In this document: piece by piece, positions 32,165 through 44,180 of the stretch | Position numbering within the stretch: position 1 is the first letter of the stretch | Layout of the letters: every line of letters begins with the position of its first letter | Source: Hippopus hippopus | Taxonomy: Eukaryota > Mollusca > Bivalvia > Cardiida > Cardiidae | DNA: 64,000 nt | Direction of reading: 5' to 3' | Assembly (NCBI GenBank): GCA_946811185.2 | Contig: OX328113.1 | Coordinates: 21,799,521 to 21,863,520 of the forward strand | The notes under the pieces: generated by a model | Databases searched by the model: none | Told to the model about the DNA's origin: nothing | Seen by the model: the letters and a program-made list of their open reading frames with translations, nothing else | Translations under genes and position numbers: made by a program

Positions 32165-35100
32165 GTAAGCAGTGCTTATCATGCTTTCTCAGCCTTACCT
32201 TCTCCTGTCCGTTCTTAGATTGTTTGGCATTGTATAGCGCTTTCAACATTATGTCAGGCACGGCTCCAGCACAGTTTGGGTCCCGGGCTTCACAAAAGAA
32301 GTGTCTGAAATGCCCATTGCTTTTGAGTGAGAAACGAGCACTGGCCTCCAAACTGGTGATCCTTGATGCACCTTTACCACTGGTTCATGCAGGATCCCAG
32401 CAAGATCTTCAGCACAGATTAATGCAGGGTTCTCCCTAGGTCCAGAATCCCAAGAGTCATTGACTCTTGGGCCCAAATTTTCAAAAGTCAAAATGGAATT
32501 TCCAAGAGTCTAATAGAAATGTCCAAGGGTCACATTTATCATGGAGAGATAAGGGTGAAATAATGAAAACTTTCCATTTATATTCTTTGTTTATGGATAG
32601 GAATTAGATAAGAAAATACCGTATCTTATGTAGAGACTTGTTGGAATGAAGTGGACAGAAGAATTTTAAATTGCAGCCCTAGCATGTAATTCATCTTGAT
32701 GAATAAATGGACACAAACAACTTTTGAACTGTTTACCAAACAACAAAAACTTTTGACTAGATCATAATTATTTTAGACATTTGCAGACGACAATTCAAAT
32801 GTGGCTGGAACGACTTGTCTTTTTTACCCCAGAACATTGTGGAAAAGGGAGAAAATAAAGTTCACATCCATTAAAGTGTTATTTCTTAAGATTTAAGTCT
32901 TCTTTTCTTGTCCAATTACTTTTTCTTTCACACTTGTTCCAGTCCCCCCCCCCCCCCCCATATTTAATCTATAGGTTGTAGTTTATTTTCATCTTAAAAA
33001 GTTTTTCCTAATTTTTAAACAGAGATTTTAGCTTTCACTTATTGTTTCATAAAGAAATAAGTATAAATTCACTGTTTAAATTTGTCACCAAAGATGAAAA
33101 GATAGTTTGAAGTGCGTCTGATCGGACGATGTCAAAATGATTTCTGTTGTGTCATGGGTTTTCACGTTTTTTTCCAGCGATCTTTTTTTCAAATCAGTTA
33201 ATATTTTTACAGGTATTATTGCATGATTTGACATAAATTTGTTAATTAGGGTAGCAGTTAACTTGAAAACCTGTCATTTTACACTAGATAATTGGACTAA
33301 CACCTTTATCATGTTTTCAAAAATGACTCGCCACTCGCTAGCTTGATTACATGTGATAAACAGCGCTGCGTGCGTCTGTACACAGTTGACACTGATCGTG
33401 TTTATTATAGGCTACATTCCTGCCGGATGCATACGACATAATTTATATGACCCTTTGGCTGGTAATCTCATGCGTCAGATTGACGCTTAGGCAGATATTT
33501 TTGAGCGTCAAAAACGGGTCATTTCGGATTTCCATGCGTCAAAACCCGGAGTCCCGAATCAAAGGAGAACCCTGTAATGGTTTAATTTGAGAAATTAGAA
33601 TTGTTAAGGAGATTGTCTTAAAAACTATATCTTAAGTTTCTGACTGTTTAGTTTTCGCCGGCGAAGGCGGCGGGGGATATAGAAATAGTACTAACAAAAC
33701 ACGATAATTATGGCCTTTGTTTACAAACACTGGATCAGTTCAAAACATTCAAATAGGAAATACCTGGGACGACACAGTTACTTATTGGTAAATTTCAACT
33801 AAAACATGCTATTAGCGCGGTGGTGCAGTGGTCATAGCGACACTGCTACCATCCATGTGGATCGAGCTCGAGTCACAGGAAAACATTTTTTTTTTTTTTT
33901 TTTAATCAAGCAATTGTTTTTTAAGCTAAGTCAATTTGATGGTTACATTATTTTTTTATGATATCATAGTGAATATTTGTACTTGTAATTAGAAGCCTCA
34001 TTCATATTTAATTGACATCACGCGAAATTTGGGAAAAATGAACCAAGACATTTCTTGTACAGGAATTGATGCTAGAAATAGCTAAGTGTTTTAGACTTCT
34101 AAGATGACTAAAGCCACAAATTTCTGGCGACTAGTTTTCTTCCTGTTTTATTGCTTTGACAGGAGAGATACTGAATGTTAAGTGGCTTGGGGTACTGATA
34201 GGGCCAGTGAAAATAAAGCGAGTACCAATACCGCCGGTGCACGGGATGAGAGTTGCACACTTATCATTGTATTGTTGTATGAATCATATAGAAATGTGCC
34301 TTAAAACAAGAAGAATAAAATGAATTAGAATAAAAAGTAATAATAACAAAAGAATATCAATGACAAAAACATATACGTATCTAAAAAAAAAAAGAAGAAA
34401 GGAAAAAAAGACAATCAAAGAAGGAAAAGAAAAGAAAGGAGAAAACCGAAAAAATATATAACTTTCTCCCTAAAAAGGTAGATCTAACGGCTCGAACCAG
34501 GATAGCCAGTTTGAGAGGCAGGAATTTTATCCATTGCACCACTGCTTGCTTAGTAGTATCGATAGCTTCTAAAACTTTTAATCCTTTTTAATGTAAATTT
34601 TAACTACAATTATCGGATAATTTACCTGTTCTTCCCGTGTATGAAAATAGAATGCTCTGAATTATTGTAAACAAGGGCCACGGTTATCGTGTTCCGTTAA
34701 TAGCTGTCCATCATTTAGTCCTTCCGTCCAACTTTCTTGTTTAAATAGGAATGGGCTTTTTTGTTCCTGAGCTTGTTTGTATGGGCTTGTTCATCCCAAC
34801 TGATTCCTCATTTGTCTGAGTTTGTTCCTGCAACTGACCTAGGCTTACATGTTTTTTAGCTCCACTGGCCGAAGGCCAGCGAGCTATTGTCATGGCGTTG
34901 TGTCCGTCGTCCGTCCGTTCGTTCGTCCGTTCGTCCGTGCGTGCGTCCGTAAACTTTTTCTTTAAAAAACTTCTCCTCAGAAACTATTGACTGGATTTTT
35001 ACCAAATTTCACAGGAATGTTCCTTTGGTGGTCCTCTTTCAAATTCCTTCAAATAATTGTGTTCCATGAAGAATTCTGGTTGCCATGGCAACCAAAGTAA

Positions 35101-38100
35101 AAAACCTTTAAAAATCTTCTCCTCCCAAACCGCTATTTGGATAGCATTATTATTTTGCAGGAATGATACAGGTTTACAGAATTCCTTAAAAAAAAAAGAT
35201 CTGTCAAAAAACATGGCTTTTATGGGAGACTCATTTTCCTTTTATGGTATAAAGTAAAATCTTTGAAAAATTTCTTCTCTAAAACTATTCATTGGATTTC
35301 ACTGTTGTTTTGCAGGTAAGTTCCTATGGTGGTTGTCTACCAAATTGTTTCTTCAGTGAGCTAAAATGCAGGATTGAATGATAATTGTTAAAAACTTCCT
35401 TTCTCCATTATAGAAATATCAGGCCTGTGGAGCGATACAGGCGCTCAAGCGCCTCTAGTTTTTTTTAGCTCACCTGAGCACGAAGTGCTCTGGGTGAGCT
35501 ATTGTGATCGGTCATCGTCCATCGTCCGTCCGTCCATCTGTCCGTCCATCTGTCCGTCCGTTAACAATTTCTTTAAAAATCTTCTCCTCCAAAACTAGAT
35601 GGCCAATCTTGATAAAACTCGGCAGGAATGTTCCTTGGATGAAGCTCTACAAAAATTGTTAAAAGAATTTGATTCCATCAAAAACTCTGGTTGCCATGGC
35701 AACAAAATGGCTGAAAATGGAAAAAAATCTTTAAAAATTTTCTTGTGACAAACCATAAGGCCGAGAGCATTCATATTTTGTATGAAGCATCATTGGGTGA
35801 CCCTATACCTAAATTGTTAAAATTATTCCCCTAGGGTCATATTTGGGCTTTGCCCGGGCGCACCCTATTTTACATAATAACAAAGAAGGAAATCTTTAAA
35901 AAATCTTCTGATGACAAACCATAATGGCTAGAGCATTCATATTTGGTTTGTAGCATTATCTGATGATCCTCTACCAAAAGTGTGAAAATTATATTTCTGT
36001 GGTCATATTTGGGCTCTGCCAGGGCGCACCCTATTTTATATGGAAACAAAGAAGGAAATCTTTTAAAATCTTCTTGTGACAAACCATAAGGGCTAGAGCA
36101 TTCATATTTTGTATGTAGCATCATCTAGTGACCCTTTATAAAAATTGTTAAAATTATCCCCTTGGGGTCATATTTGGGCTCTGCCCGGGCGCACACTATT
36201 TTACATAGAATTAAAGAAGGAAATCTTTTAAAATCTTCTTGTGACAAACCATAAGGGCTAAAGCATTCATATTTTGCATGTAGCATCATCTGGTGACTCT
36301 TTATAAAAACTGTTAAAATTATCTCTTAGGGGTCATATTTGGGCTCTGCTCGGGTGCACCCAATTTTACATAGAATTAAAGAAGGAAACCTTTTTAAAAT
36401 TCTCGTTCTGACAAATCATAAGGGCTAGAGCATTCTTAATTTGTATGTAACATCATCTTGAGACTTTCTACCAAAACTTTAAAAATTGACCCCTTGGGTG
36501 GAGTTTGGGCTCTGCCCGGGCGCACCCTATTTAACATTGAAAAGGAAGAAAATTACATGTGACGAGTGAGAGACTAAAACTTTCATGTTTTGCTTGTAGC
36601 AAAGTTCTGGTGACCCTCTGCCAAAAGTTGTTAGAGTAATTCTTATTGGGGTCACATTATGGCTTTCCTCCCATCCCCCGGGTATGCCTTATCAAAAAAG
36701 AGTGGCTTCTGGCTTTGATATACTATTATTTGTATGTGGTATATAGCATCATTGTCTTGAGCCTATACCAAAGCTGCCTGTTCACAGTTTCCTAAAAAAT
36801 CTTCTCGTCATAAATCATAAGTAAAACAGGCTGAAACCATTTTACAAAAAGGAAAAAAAAGAGAGAAGAATAAACAAATAAACAGGGAAATATGTGAAGA
36901 TCTTGTTGTGACAAACCATGAGGCCTAAAGCTTTATCATTTGCAATGTAGCATTAAAGGTAGTCTTTAGCAGATTTTGAAAAAAAAAGTTTTTTTTCTTC
37001 AATTCACAAATTTTAAACTTGTTTGACTAGAGGTGCACAAAAATGAAAGAATGGCATGAATTGGAATTGAAAATAATTTTTTTGATTATGAAAAATTGGC
37101 TTCAATAGGACTGAAATCTGATGGGTAGCGTCACCCGATAGCTTCTTATTTCATATAAATTAAAAACTTTGGTTGCAATTTAAGAATATTTCTTGCTCAC
37201 AAAATGGAAAATGTTGGCGTTCTCGGCGTAGGCACCCGCATGCGGTGCTCTTGTGTCTCGTATGCCCCCACATTGATGGATTCAGAGCATTATGTCAGTC
37301 CAATTATCCAAAACTTAAAATTATGTCTCCCCGCTGTTGTTTTTGGCAGCACAGTCTCTCTGTCTCTCTGTTCATCTGCTTTTCCAATTCCAGATGAAAT
37401 CTCTGAATATGTTAGGATGATTTTGATATAATTTCATACATTTGTTCAGTATAACCTACCAGCAGTTGTGTAAAAAACCAAAAATTTCGTCGGCTCAAAA
37501 CCAGGGTATGCCTTATTTGAAAAGAATAGCCTGCCCTTGATAAACCATATAAGTTACAAATATGCTCAGGCGAGCGATATAGGACCATCATGGTCCTCTT
37601 GTTTTAATTGTCTAAGAACAATACGATATGGTAGTGGGGGAGGAACAGGCCTGGGTGAATAAGCCTAGGTATGAACATATGAACAAGCCCAGGAATTAAA
37701 TGGTTTTGCTGGGTCCAAAGAATCCACTCATCCGCTCTTATTTATGAGTAAGAAATGGATGAGGACGAATGAATTATCAGTCATGGTTGTCTGACAGGAA
37801 GAGTGGTAAATATGGGGTAGTAAACATAATTTTTCAGATAAATAGTCAACTTACAAGGAACAAAATGGCCATACCATTATTGAATAAGCGCAAAGCTAAG
37901 GGTTTTCAGGAATACAAATATTGAAACAGGATATAAAACATGCTGGTTCCTGCACCAAACAAAGACCGGTTGCAAGTCAGCCTAATGATATAACTCGGTA
38001 CCTTTCATTGCAAATGAAAATGTTTTAATATGCTTTGGGTAAATAAATACGAGCGACTTTGCTTATTATTATAACGAACAATATTAACCCAAATATTTTA

Positions 38101-41100
38101 TTATAATGAATGATATAAACGCAAATATTTTTCTGAAACGAGTTCAAAAAACTTTGTTGTTTTGGGTTTATTCATTTTTATTACTTGACCGGATAAATGG
38201 TACCTGCTATTGAAACCAGGTATTTAAGGTTTGTTGCTATGGGAGACAGTATAATTTGCCTTTCCGTTTCGTCTAAAAAAAAAATGTCAGAGTCCAAAAT
38301 TAGAAGGGTTTTTCTCGTTGGACGAGTGAGGATCAAAACAGGGCAAGTGTTTTTTTGTAGTCACTTGTCCTGCAGGACGAGTGCCTTTTCTGAAAATTGT
38401 TGGACCCTGTTTTGTTTAAACCATTCAAACATACATAATTGATATTGACTGAGAAACAAGTTCTTGCAACTTACTCTGATTTGACCTGATATTGCTTCCC
38501 AGAGACCATCGCTACTTATGCCAATTGTGTTTGCCAATGAAGTCCCAAAGTTGATACCCACCCCTGGGAATTGATCTCTGGACCATATGGTTGCGAGGCT
38601 AACAATATGTCTCATGACCATGATTGCACAGGCTGTCAGATTTACCAGTGGAACCTGTGACATAGCAGATACTGCCAGTATTTTTGTCAAGGCTTTGGAC
38701 CTGATCGGGAAGTCTTGTGGTTAGCGTATCTAACTCACATCCCGGTGGTTGTGGGTTCAATACATTGTTGCGTCAAACTCTTTTCAGCAATTTTTTGTCT
38801 CTCACCTCTGTTGCATGTGAAAAAAGTAGTCTGTGGCATTGAAAGAAAATTGTGTTAGTACTGGTGTAAGAGAACCAGGAAACAAGGGTAAACAGTAACA
38901 CTGGCTGCTGGATATGACCTAAGCTGTCAAAACGCCCTTTAACTCCCAATTCAAAAGGAACAAGGCCATGATTCATTACAAATAAAGTTGTTTATTAATT
39001 CAGATGTTTACTCCTTAGACCTCGTTTGATTGGCAATGTACAGCATTAGCTATCAAGACGTGAATTCACAGCCAGTCATTCTGCTTCAGAGGATTGATGA
39101 AAGTCGTTGCTGTAGCATTCATTTTTTTTTTCCACATACTGACATTGTTTGGAATGTGTACTTAAAGGGCTTTTGTTTGCTAAGACAGATTGAGTGCAAA
39201 GTTCTGATAAAAAGAAAGTCCAGGAACACATAGATAGCTGTAGTATGACTGAAATGATGCTGAAAATCGTTAAATACAAAATAACTCATTGATTTCTTTA
39301 GTTTCTTGTGGTTTTCTCAATTAGGAAAGGCTAAGACAACAGTTCTAGCAAGTATCTGAATTTAAACATACATAGAACTAGTCAAGAGCATGATGAAGCT
39401 TGTAACTCTTTTTCCAGACATAGAAATTTTAGACATAACCATTTTGATAGCATTTGCAGAGGACTAATTTATCTCTTTTTATGGTTTAAATGTTAAAATT
39501 TGTCATGAAAGGGTAGTAATATTGTGGGAACAGTAGAAAATGCTGTTTACCAGTGTTTCTCATTTACACACATTGTAAGAATTTACAATGTCAGGATTGT
39601 TTAACTCTTTGCAGATAACACAATTTTAGACTCTGTCTACATTCAAAGCTTTTGCAGATGACGATTGAATGTGATTTACCTGGAAAGGGTATAAAACATT
39701 GTGGGCAGAAGAGAAAATGTTGTCAACCAGCATTTTCTCCTATTCCCAAATTGTTTTCAAAGGCCTTTTTCTCAGGGGAGTTAAAAGTCGGAATTGCATG
39801 GTAAACAGTTAAACTGGATTATGTGGTTATACCTTCCCTTCCTTTCACTAGAAATTCCGGACTTTTAACAACCTTGAGGGAAAAAAAAGCTTTGAAAGCA
39901 TTGTTTAAAAAGGAGAAAATCCTGATCACCAGCATTTTCTCCTTTTACCACAGAGTTTCTAACCTATGTCTTTCATGTTTTGAGTAACATTTAAGCATGT
40001 GTCATGTGCAAATGCATCCAATTTGGATAAGTCTTGAATTTTGTAATATGGTTAAGAGTTAACCCTTTACCACACAATGCCGACTTTTAACGACCCTGGG
40101 AAAGAAGCCTTTTGAATACATTGTTGGAAAAGGAGAAAATGCTGGTAACCAGCATTTTCTCCTTTTCCCACAATGTTTTCTACCCTATCAAAGAAAATTT
40201 GCAACATTTGAGTCACATTAAAATTTTCGTCTGCAAGTGCTTTCAGTTTGGACAAGGCAAAAATTTTGTCGTCTGGTAAAGAGTGGAAGGTTATTTGGCA
40301 GTAAACACTCTTCTCTTTGTACATGTATCTAATTGATAGTTGTTTTTTTTTTTTCAGGCAGAAAAGATCCAAACCATTCTGAAGGCTGCTGGTGTTGTAG
40401 TTGAACCCTACTGGCCAGGTACACATACTGTACTTTATTCTATGTTTGAACAATTCAGTGTCAGCTGTTAAACAAAAACGACACCTAACCAATATGCTGT
40501 TGTAATACATCTCCTGTCTCTGAATAAGAATATTCTGTATCTAATTTGGAGTTAAACTAGTTCAGTTTTTGGCAGTGCTCGAGTGGGAGATTTCTCTTGC
40601 AAGGCACTGCATAGGCTGACTATATGTATAGTCCTTGTGATTCACAAAACCTTCATGAATGAAGGATCTGCAGTTGTTTTATGGCTAAATGATGTTAAAC
40701 ATAATGCTATATGTCATCCAGTCAATGATTTTTCATTGTTTCTGAGCAATCTGATCTGTACATCAAAGCAGCCTGGAAAAAGCTAATAGTAAAGGTACAT
40801 TACTTATCATATTCAATGGGGCCAACATGGTGAAAAAACAGATTTTCACGCCTCTACAACCAGGAGCTTCGAAAAGAGAAAATTGCTTAGGCCAAGTAAT
40901 TCCTCTTTTTGCACAATGTTTCCCTAATTGTAAACAGATTTTTGTTTCCTTTTCCTAACTTATCAAATGTTATTTTCCTGTCCTTCACATGTGTGAACTT
41001 TAATGTGAACAGCCTTGACTTTTGTTCTCATTCCAAGGTAAGCCATCTCACTGGAAGAAATGTAAACCTTTACCTTTGAGGCCACAGTAGATCAAGAACA

Positions 41101-44100
41101 GAGTGCACAAAACATGCAGTCTGATCCTTGATTGATACTATCTGCATTTTTTCAGACACTCCGGACAATAGCAACCTTGAAATTGTTCTTGTTGGGGTCT
41201 TATTTGTGAACAAGACTGTCTGTTGAATTAAGTTGCTGTTCTAAGGGTTAAGATGTGTCAGCCAGTTAGATTGCTAGTTTTGGAGTTAGAATTCAAATCA
41301 AAATGGTTTGTGAACAGGTGAAGATAATCCTGTAATCTCTCGTCTTTCCCAACACTTTTAGTATGCTGTAGTTATGCTCTGTGAAAAGAAAGTTAAATGC
41401 ATTTGCAAAAGATATCAAACCAGGTCATTCTGCACAGGTATAGTACTTTACACACATACAGTAGCCCCTTAATTTCCAGAGTGCAGCCCGTACATACTGA
41501 ATTTTTTGGTCATTGGAAGCTTCTATTGTTTTCTAGGCTTATTTTCCCGAGCCCTGGAAGGTGTCAACGTAAAAGAACTGATCACAAATGTTGGAAGTTC
41601 CGTTGGATCAGCACCTGCAGCCGGTGGCGCAGCTGCTGGTGGAGCTGCCCCTGCTGCAGAAGAGAAGAAAGGTAACTTGTCGCAGGCCTTTAACTCTACC
41701 ACACAACATTATTACAGACTTGTCCAGATTGAAAGCATATGCAGACAATACATTAAATATGTCTTAAATGATTTGATTTCTTTCTGAAAGGTTAAAAACA
41801 TTTTAAAAAAAGGAGAAAATGCTGGTTACCAGCATTTTCTCCTTTTTCTACAATGTTTTCAAAAGTTCAACTTCCCAGGGTCACTGAAACTCAGGATTGT
41901 GTGGTAATGGGTTTAACCTTTCACCACACAATCCCAGGTTTTAACGACCCCAGGCTAGCAGCCTTTTGGAAATGTGGGAAAAGGAGAAAATGCTGGTTAC
42001 CAGCATTTTCTCCTTTTCCCACAATTTTTTCTACCCTTTCTGGTACAAAATTCATAAATTAGGCCACATTTTAGCTTTTCGTCTGCAATTGCTTTGAATT
42101 TGAACCAATTTAAAATTTTGTCGTTTGGTAAAGAGTTAAATGTGAAATATATGTGAAATTGTTGATTATGGTCATTGCTTTAAAATAGTTAAGAAAAAAA
42201 GAATATAAATTATTCACATTTGCTATGAATATAAGAACTTCATCTATTGAAAAACTGAAATGTTTCTGGGCATAACCTTTCATAAATTATCATCGGTACA
42301 TGTACATTTTCTTTTCTTCTTATTTCCTCTTACCTCTGATGCATATGAGAAAAGAGGTTAGTGGCTTGAAGAGAAAGTTGTGTCAGTGCTGGTGTGAGAA
42401 AGGCAGAAAGTATATGCCTAGATCTATGCACTTACTGCTTTGGAATGACCTAAGCTGTTAAAACAGTGTTAAACTGCAATACAAAAGCACACATTTCTTG
42501 TTACTCACATAATATGACCCTGAATGTGACAGTAGTAATGACCCCTTGTTCGTTATTCATACTACAGGGACCCAGCTGGTGTAAGGTCTATTCCTAAATC
42601 CTAATTTTCAACAGGGTTTTTTTCTTAAAAGCTCACTCTCCACAGGTGTTATGCTAATTGTTTTAAGTCTTTCCATACTGTAGACGACACCAGAAGCTTT
42701 TGTGGACAGCATAGATCAAGATCAGACTGCACACAACGTGCAGTCTGATTTGTGACCTACACTGTCCACTACTTTATTCTAGATTATGAACAAGCCGTGT
42801 CTTGATCTTGTAGTGAAACTGCATTTGTAGCCACTGATTAAATGCTATTTATTGACTTAGTAGTGAAACAGTTGCGTAAATGGAAAGTATTTTATTCTTA
42901 CAGAAGAGAAGAAAGAAGAAAAGAAAGAGGAATCGGAAGAATCAGATGATGATATGGGCTTTGGTAAATATATTTTCTTTCATATTTCACTCTGTTTGAG
43001 CGCGAAATTACAGTCACTTCAGGTAAAAGAGAAAGATACTGTAATTAAACCCTTTCAGCATGATATGGGGGGGGGGTATTTGCAGACAGCATTATAAGTC
43101 AAGATCAGACTTCAGAAAATTTGCAGTCTGATTGTTTATTGATACCTTCTGCATGCTTAGTTAAGCCTTTAAGATAAAAAATCTTTCAAAAAGTTTTGTG
43201 AATTGTATTGAATATTCAGTCACTGTAAGAGGTAGACTAAATTTTGTGCCAAAAGAGATGAAGGCTGTTCCCCATAGAGTATTGAATTTGTGTAGATATA
43301 AGAACTAACACAAGAGGTTTTGGGTTCGGAAATTGTGATGGGCTGGTTCATCCCCTGCAAAAAGGTCCTCAGAGGATTGATAGTTAAGGCTTTTGATTTT
43401 GTAATCAGGAAATATTTGCAATGGCTTTGTCGGTCATACTGGACTGCTCTTAGTTAAGTCATTGCAGTCCCCCAATCTAGTACTAATACCCAACCTAGAA
43501 ACCCTGGAAAGTCACGATATGACTAGAAAAGTGTTGAAATAGGCTTGTGAATGACTCCAAGTATCAGTGGTGTAAGGGATGAAACCTATCCTCTTTAGGA
43601 AGTGTTGGATTTTGAATTCTGTGATAGACAGGGTTCAACCTTTGAAACTGCCTGCATCATAATTCAGGGTACTGATAAGGTCTTAGGAAGCAGTTATAAA
43701 AATGGTTTTACTGCAGATTTAAAAGGGAAAATGCTTTAACTGGGCTTTTAGCCCTTAAAGTACCCTTCACAACTATACTGACAAGTATGGCCAGTGTAGA
43801 TCAACATCAGACGTACAAAATAAGCAGCCTGATCTGTAATCTGCCACATCCCAATATATAATCACTTAGAATTACCTCGAGATAGAAAAGTTTTAAAATA
43901 TTGTTGGAACAGGAGAAAATGCATTTTCTCCATTTTCCACACTGTTTTCTAGCTTTTCGCAGACAAATCGAATCATTTGAATCACATTTTATTTGTTGTC
44001 CTAATACTTTCAGTTCGGGCAAATCTAAAATTTTGTCATTCAGTAAAGAGTTCAAGCATTATAGGAAAAGAAGGAAATGCTTTAACCCAAGGTTTTCTCC

Positions 44101-44180
44101 TTCAAATCTAATATTTTGTTGTCTTGTAATAGATTAAACTTATAATGCTTTTTTTCACTTTTGCAGGTTTGTTTGACTAA
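32093..44180 (+). CDS. RPLP1: RPLP1, 60S acidic ribosomal protein P1 (5 coding exons)
   Basis: Acidic stalk protein of the large ribosomal subunit; pairs with P2 on P0 and recruits translation GTPases. Exons 32093-32164, 40358-40418, 41537-41671, 42904-42963 and 44167-44180 join in frame to 342 nt, 113 residues, the usual family length. The N-terminus [19 protein letters not shown] identifies P1 rather than P2. [20 protein letters not shown] completes the helical dimerisation domain; an Ala/Gly/Pro hinge and a Lys/Glu stretch follow; the end is the invariant [11 protein letters not shown]. The first intron is 8.2 kb and loaded with transposons, long for a ribosomal protein gene. Divergent from TXNDC5. 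Confidence 0.97.
32423..33575. mobile_element. Inverted-repeat DNA element in RPLP1 intron 1
   Basis: Ends CAGGGTTCTCC and GGAGAACCCTG (11 bp inverted repeat), flanked by TAATG on both sides, a possible 5 bp target duplication. CCAAGAGTC words near the left end and GCGTCA words near the right end. Contains a C13-15 run near 32945 and a decayed family A copy (about 32730-32870). No open frame. Confidence 0.68.
33810..34555. repeat. Segment bounded by two facing tRNA-like heads
   Basis: 33818-33875 (GCGGTGGTGCAGTGGTCA ... ATCGAGCTCGAGTC) reads like a tRNA-type promoter on plus; 34488-34548 (CTCGAACC ... CCATTGCACCACTGC) reads like one on minus. Between them are T-rich and A/G-rich tracts. Probably two SINE remnants or one inverted-repeat derivative. 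Confidence 0.5.
34857..35458 (+). mobile_element. Hairpin-ended element with CTAG terminus (Helitron-like)
   Basis: Starts TAGCTCCACTGGCCGAAGGC (hairpin), then CCGTCCGTTCGTTCG-type repeats. The 3' end is the hairpin AGGCGCTCAAGCGCCT followed by CTAG and a T run. A hairpin next to CTAG before T is how Helitrons end; the assignment is inference. Confidence 0.65.
35466..37605 (+). mobile_element. Hairpin-ended element (AGCTCACCTGAGC type), 2.1 kb
   Basis: Its 5' end is the hairpin AGCTCACCTGAGCAC / GTGCTCTGGGTGAGCT; its 3' end is GGACCATCATGGTCC then TCTTGTTTT. The body has at least five diverged repeats of about 165-170 bp (GACAAACCATAAGGGCTAGA ... GGGCTCTGCCCGGGCGCACC). Lies directly after the previous element. 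Confidence 0.72.
37630..38400. other. RPLP1 intron 1 segment, no gene seen
   Basis: GAACAAGCCCAGGAATT near 37680 faces GGGCTTGTTCATCCC near 34780, which suggests an older element interrupted by the two hairpin-ended ones. Otherwise nothing recognisable. Confidence 0.35.
38700..38955 (+). mobile_element. tRNA-headed SINE
   Basis: Head GGTGGTTGTGGGTTCAATAC, then TCTCTCACCTCTG..GCATGTGA and GTGTTAGTACTGGTGTAAGA, matching the SINE at 9978-10247 in opposite orientation. Ends TGACCTAAGCTGTCAAAACG. Another tRNA-like remnant lies on the minus strand at about 38440-38640. Confidence 0.75.
39601..39812 (-). mobile_element. Family A element, TTAA to TTAA
   Basis: TTAACTCTTTGCAGATAACA to GGTAAACAGTTAA, diverged palindrome. 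A still more decayed copy precedes it (about 39405-39600) and another follows (39832-40062). Confidence 0.75.
40059..40286 (+). mobile_element. Family A element upstream of RPLP1 exon 2
   Basis: Begins in the TTAA that ends the previous copy. Intact palindrome; right end GGTAAAGAGTGG. Its translation gives an open frame that runs into RPLP1 exon 2 on the other strand, without meaning. Confidence 0.83.
40358..40418 (+). CDS. RPLP1: RPLP1 coding exon 2
   Basis: [20 protein letters not shown] plus one base of the next Gly, after a long T-rich tract and CAG. A family A inverted-repeat element ends about 70 bp upstream of the acceptor. Confidence 0.96.
41537..41671 (+). CDS. RPLP1: RPLP1 coding exon 3
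   Basis: [20 protein letters not shown], then the Ala/Gly-rich hinge and AAEEKK. Acceptor TTCTAG, donor GTAACT. A family A element starts 18 bp beyond the exon. Confidence 0.96.
41690..41916 (-). mobile_element. Family A element 18 bp after RPLP1 exon 3
   Basis: TTAACTCTACCACACAACAT to GGTAATGGGTTTAA. The palindrome is changed on both arms together (CATTTTAAAAAAAGG / CCTTTTTCTACAATG). Confidence 0.85.
41913..42139 (+). mobile_element. Family A element sharing TTAA with the previous copy
   Basis: TTAACCTTTCACCACACAAT to GGTAAAGAGTTAA, opposite orientation to its neighbour; the shared TTAA is 41913-41916. Confidence 0.87.
42660..42860 (+). mobile_element. Family B element in RPLP1 intron 3
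   Basis: Core ATCAAGATCAGACTGCACAC against GTGCAGTCTGAT; the flanks match the copy at 27569-27788. Further cores in this gene lie at about 41085-41150, 43080-43150 and 43790-43850. Confidence 0.7.
42904..42963 (+). CDS. RPLP1: RPLP1 coding exon 4
   Basis: 60 nt encoding the Lys/Glu stretch and [10 protein letters not shown], phase 1 at both ends. Confidence 0.96.
43850..44055 (+). mobile_element. Family A element in RPLP1 intron 4, decayed
   Basis: The palindrome is collapsed to GGAGAAAATGCATTTTCTCC; right arm and CAGTAAAGAGTTCA end are present. Confidence 0.68.
44167..44180 (+). CDS. RPLP1: RPLP1 coding exon 5 (last codons)
   Basis: Only 14 coding nt: completes Gly, then Leu-Phe-Asp and TAA, after TTTTGCAG. 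An AATAAAC-containing A-rich stretch about 40 bp on might serve 3' end formation. Confidence 0.93.

Noticed and set aside
32093..44180. RPLP2 instead of RPLP1.
   Set aside because: The end is common to P1 and P2, but the N-terminus [16 protein letters not shown] is P1-like; P2 begins with a different MRYVAAYLL-type sequence.
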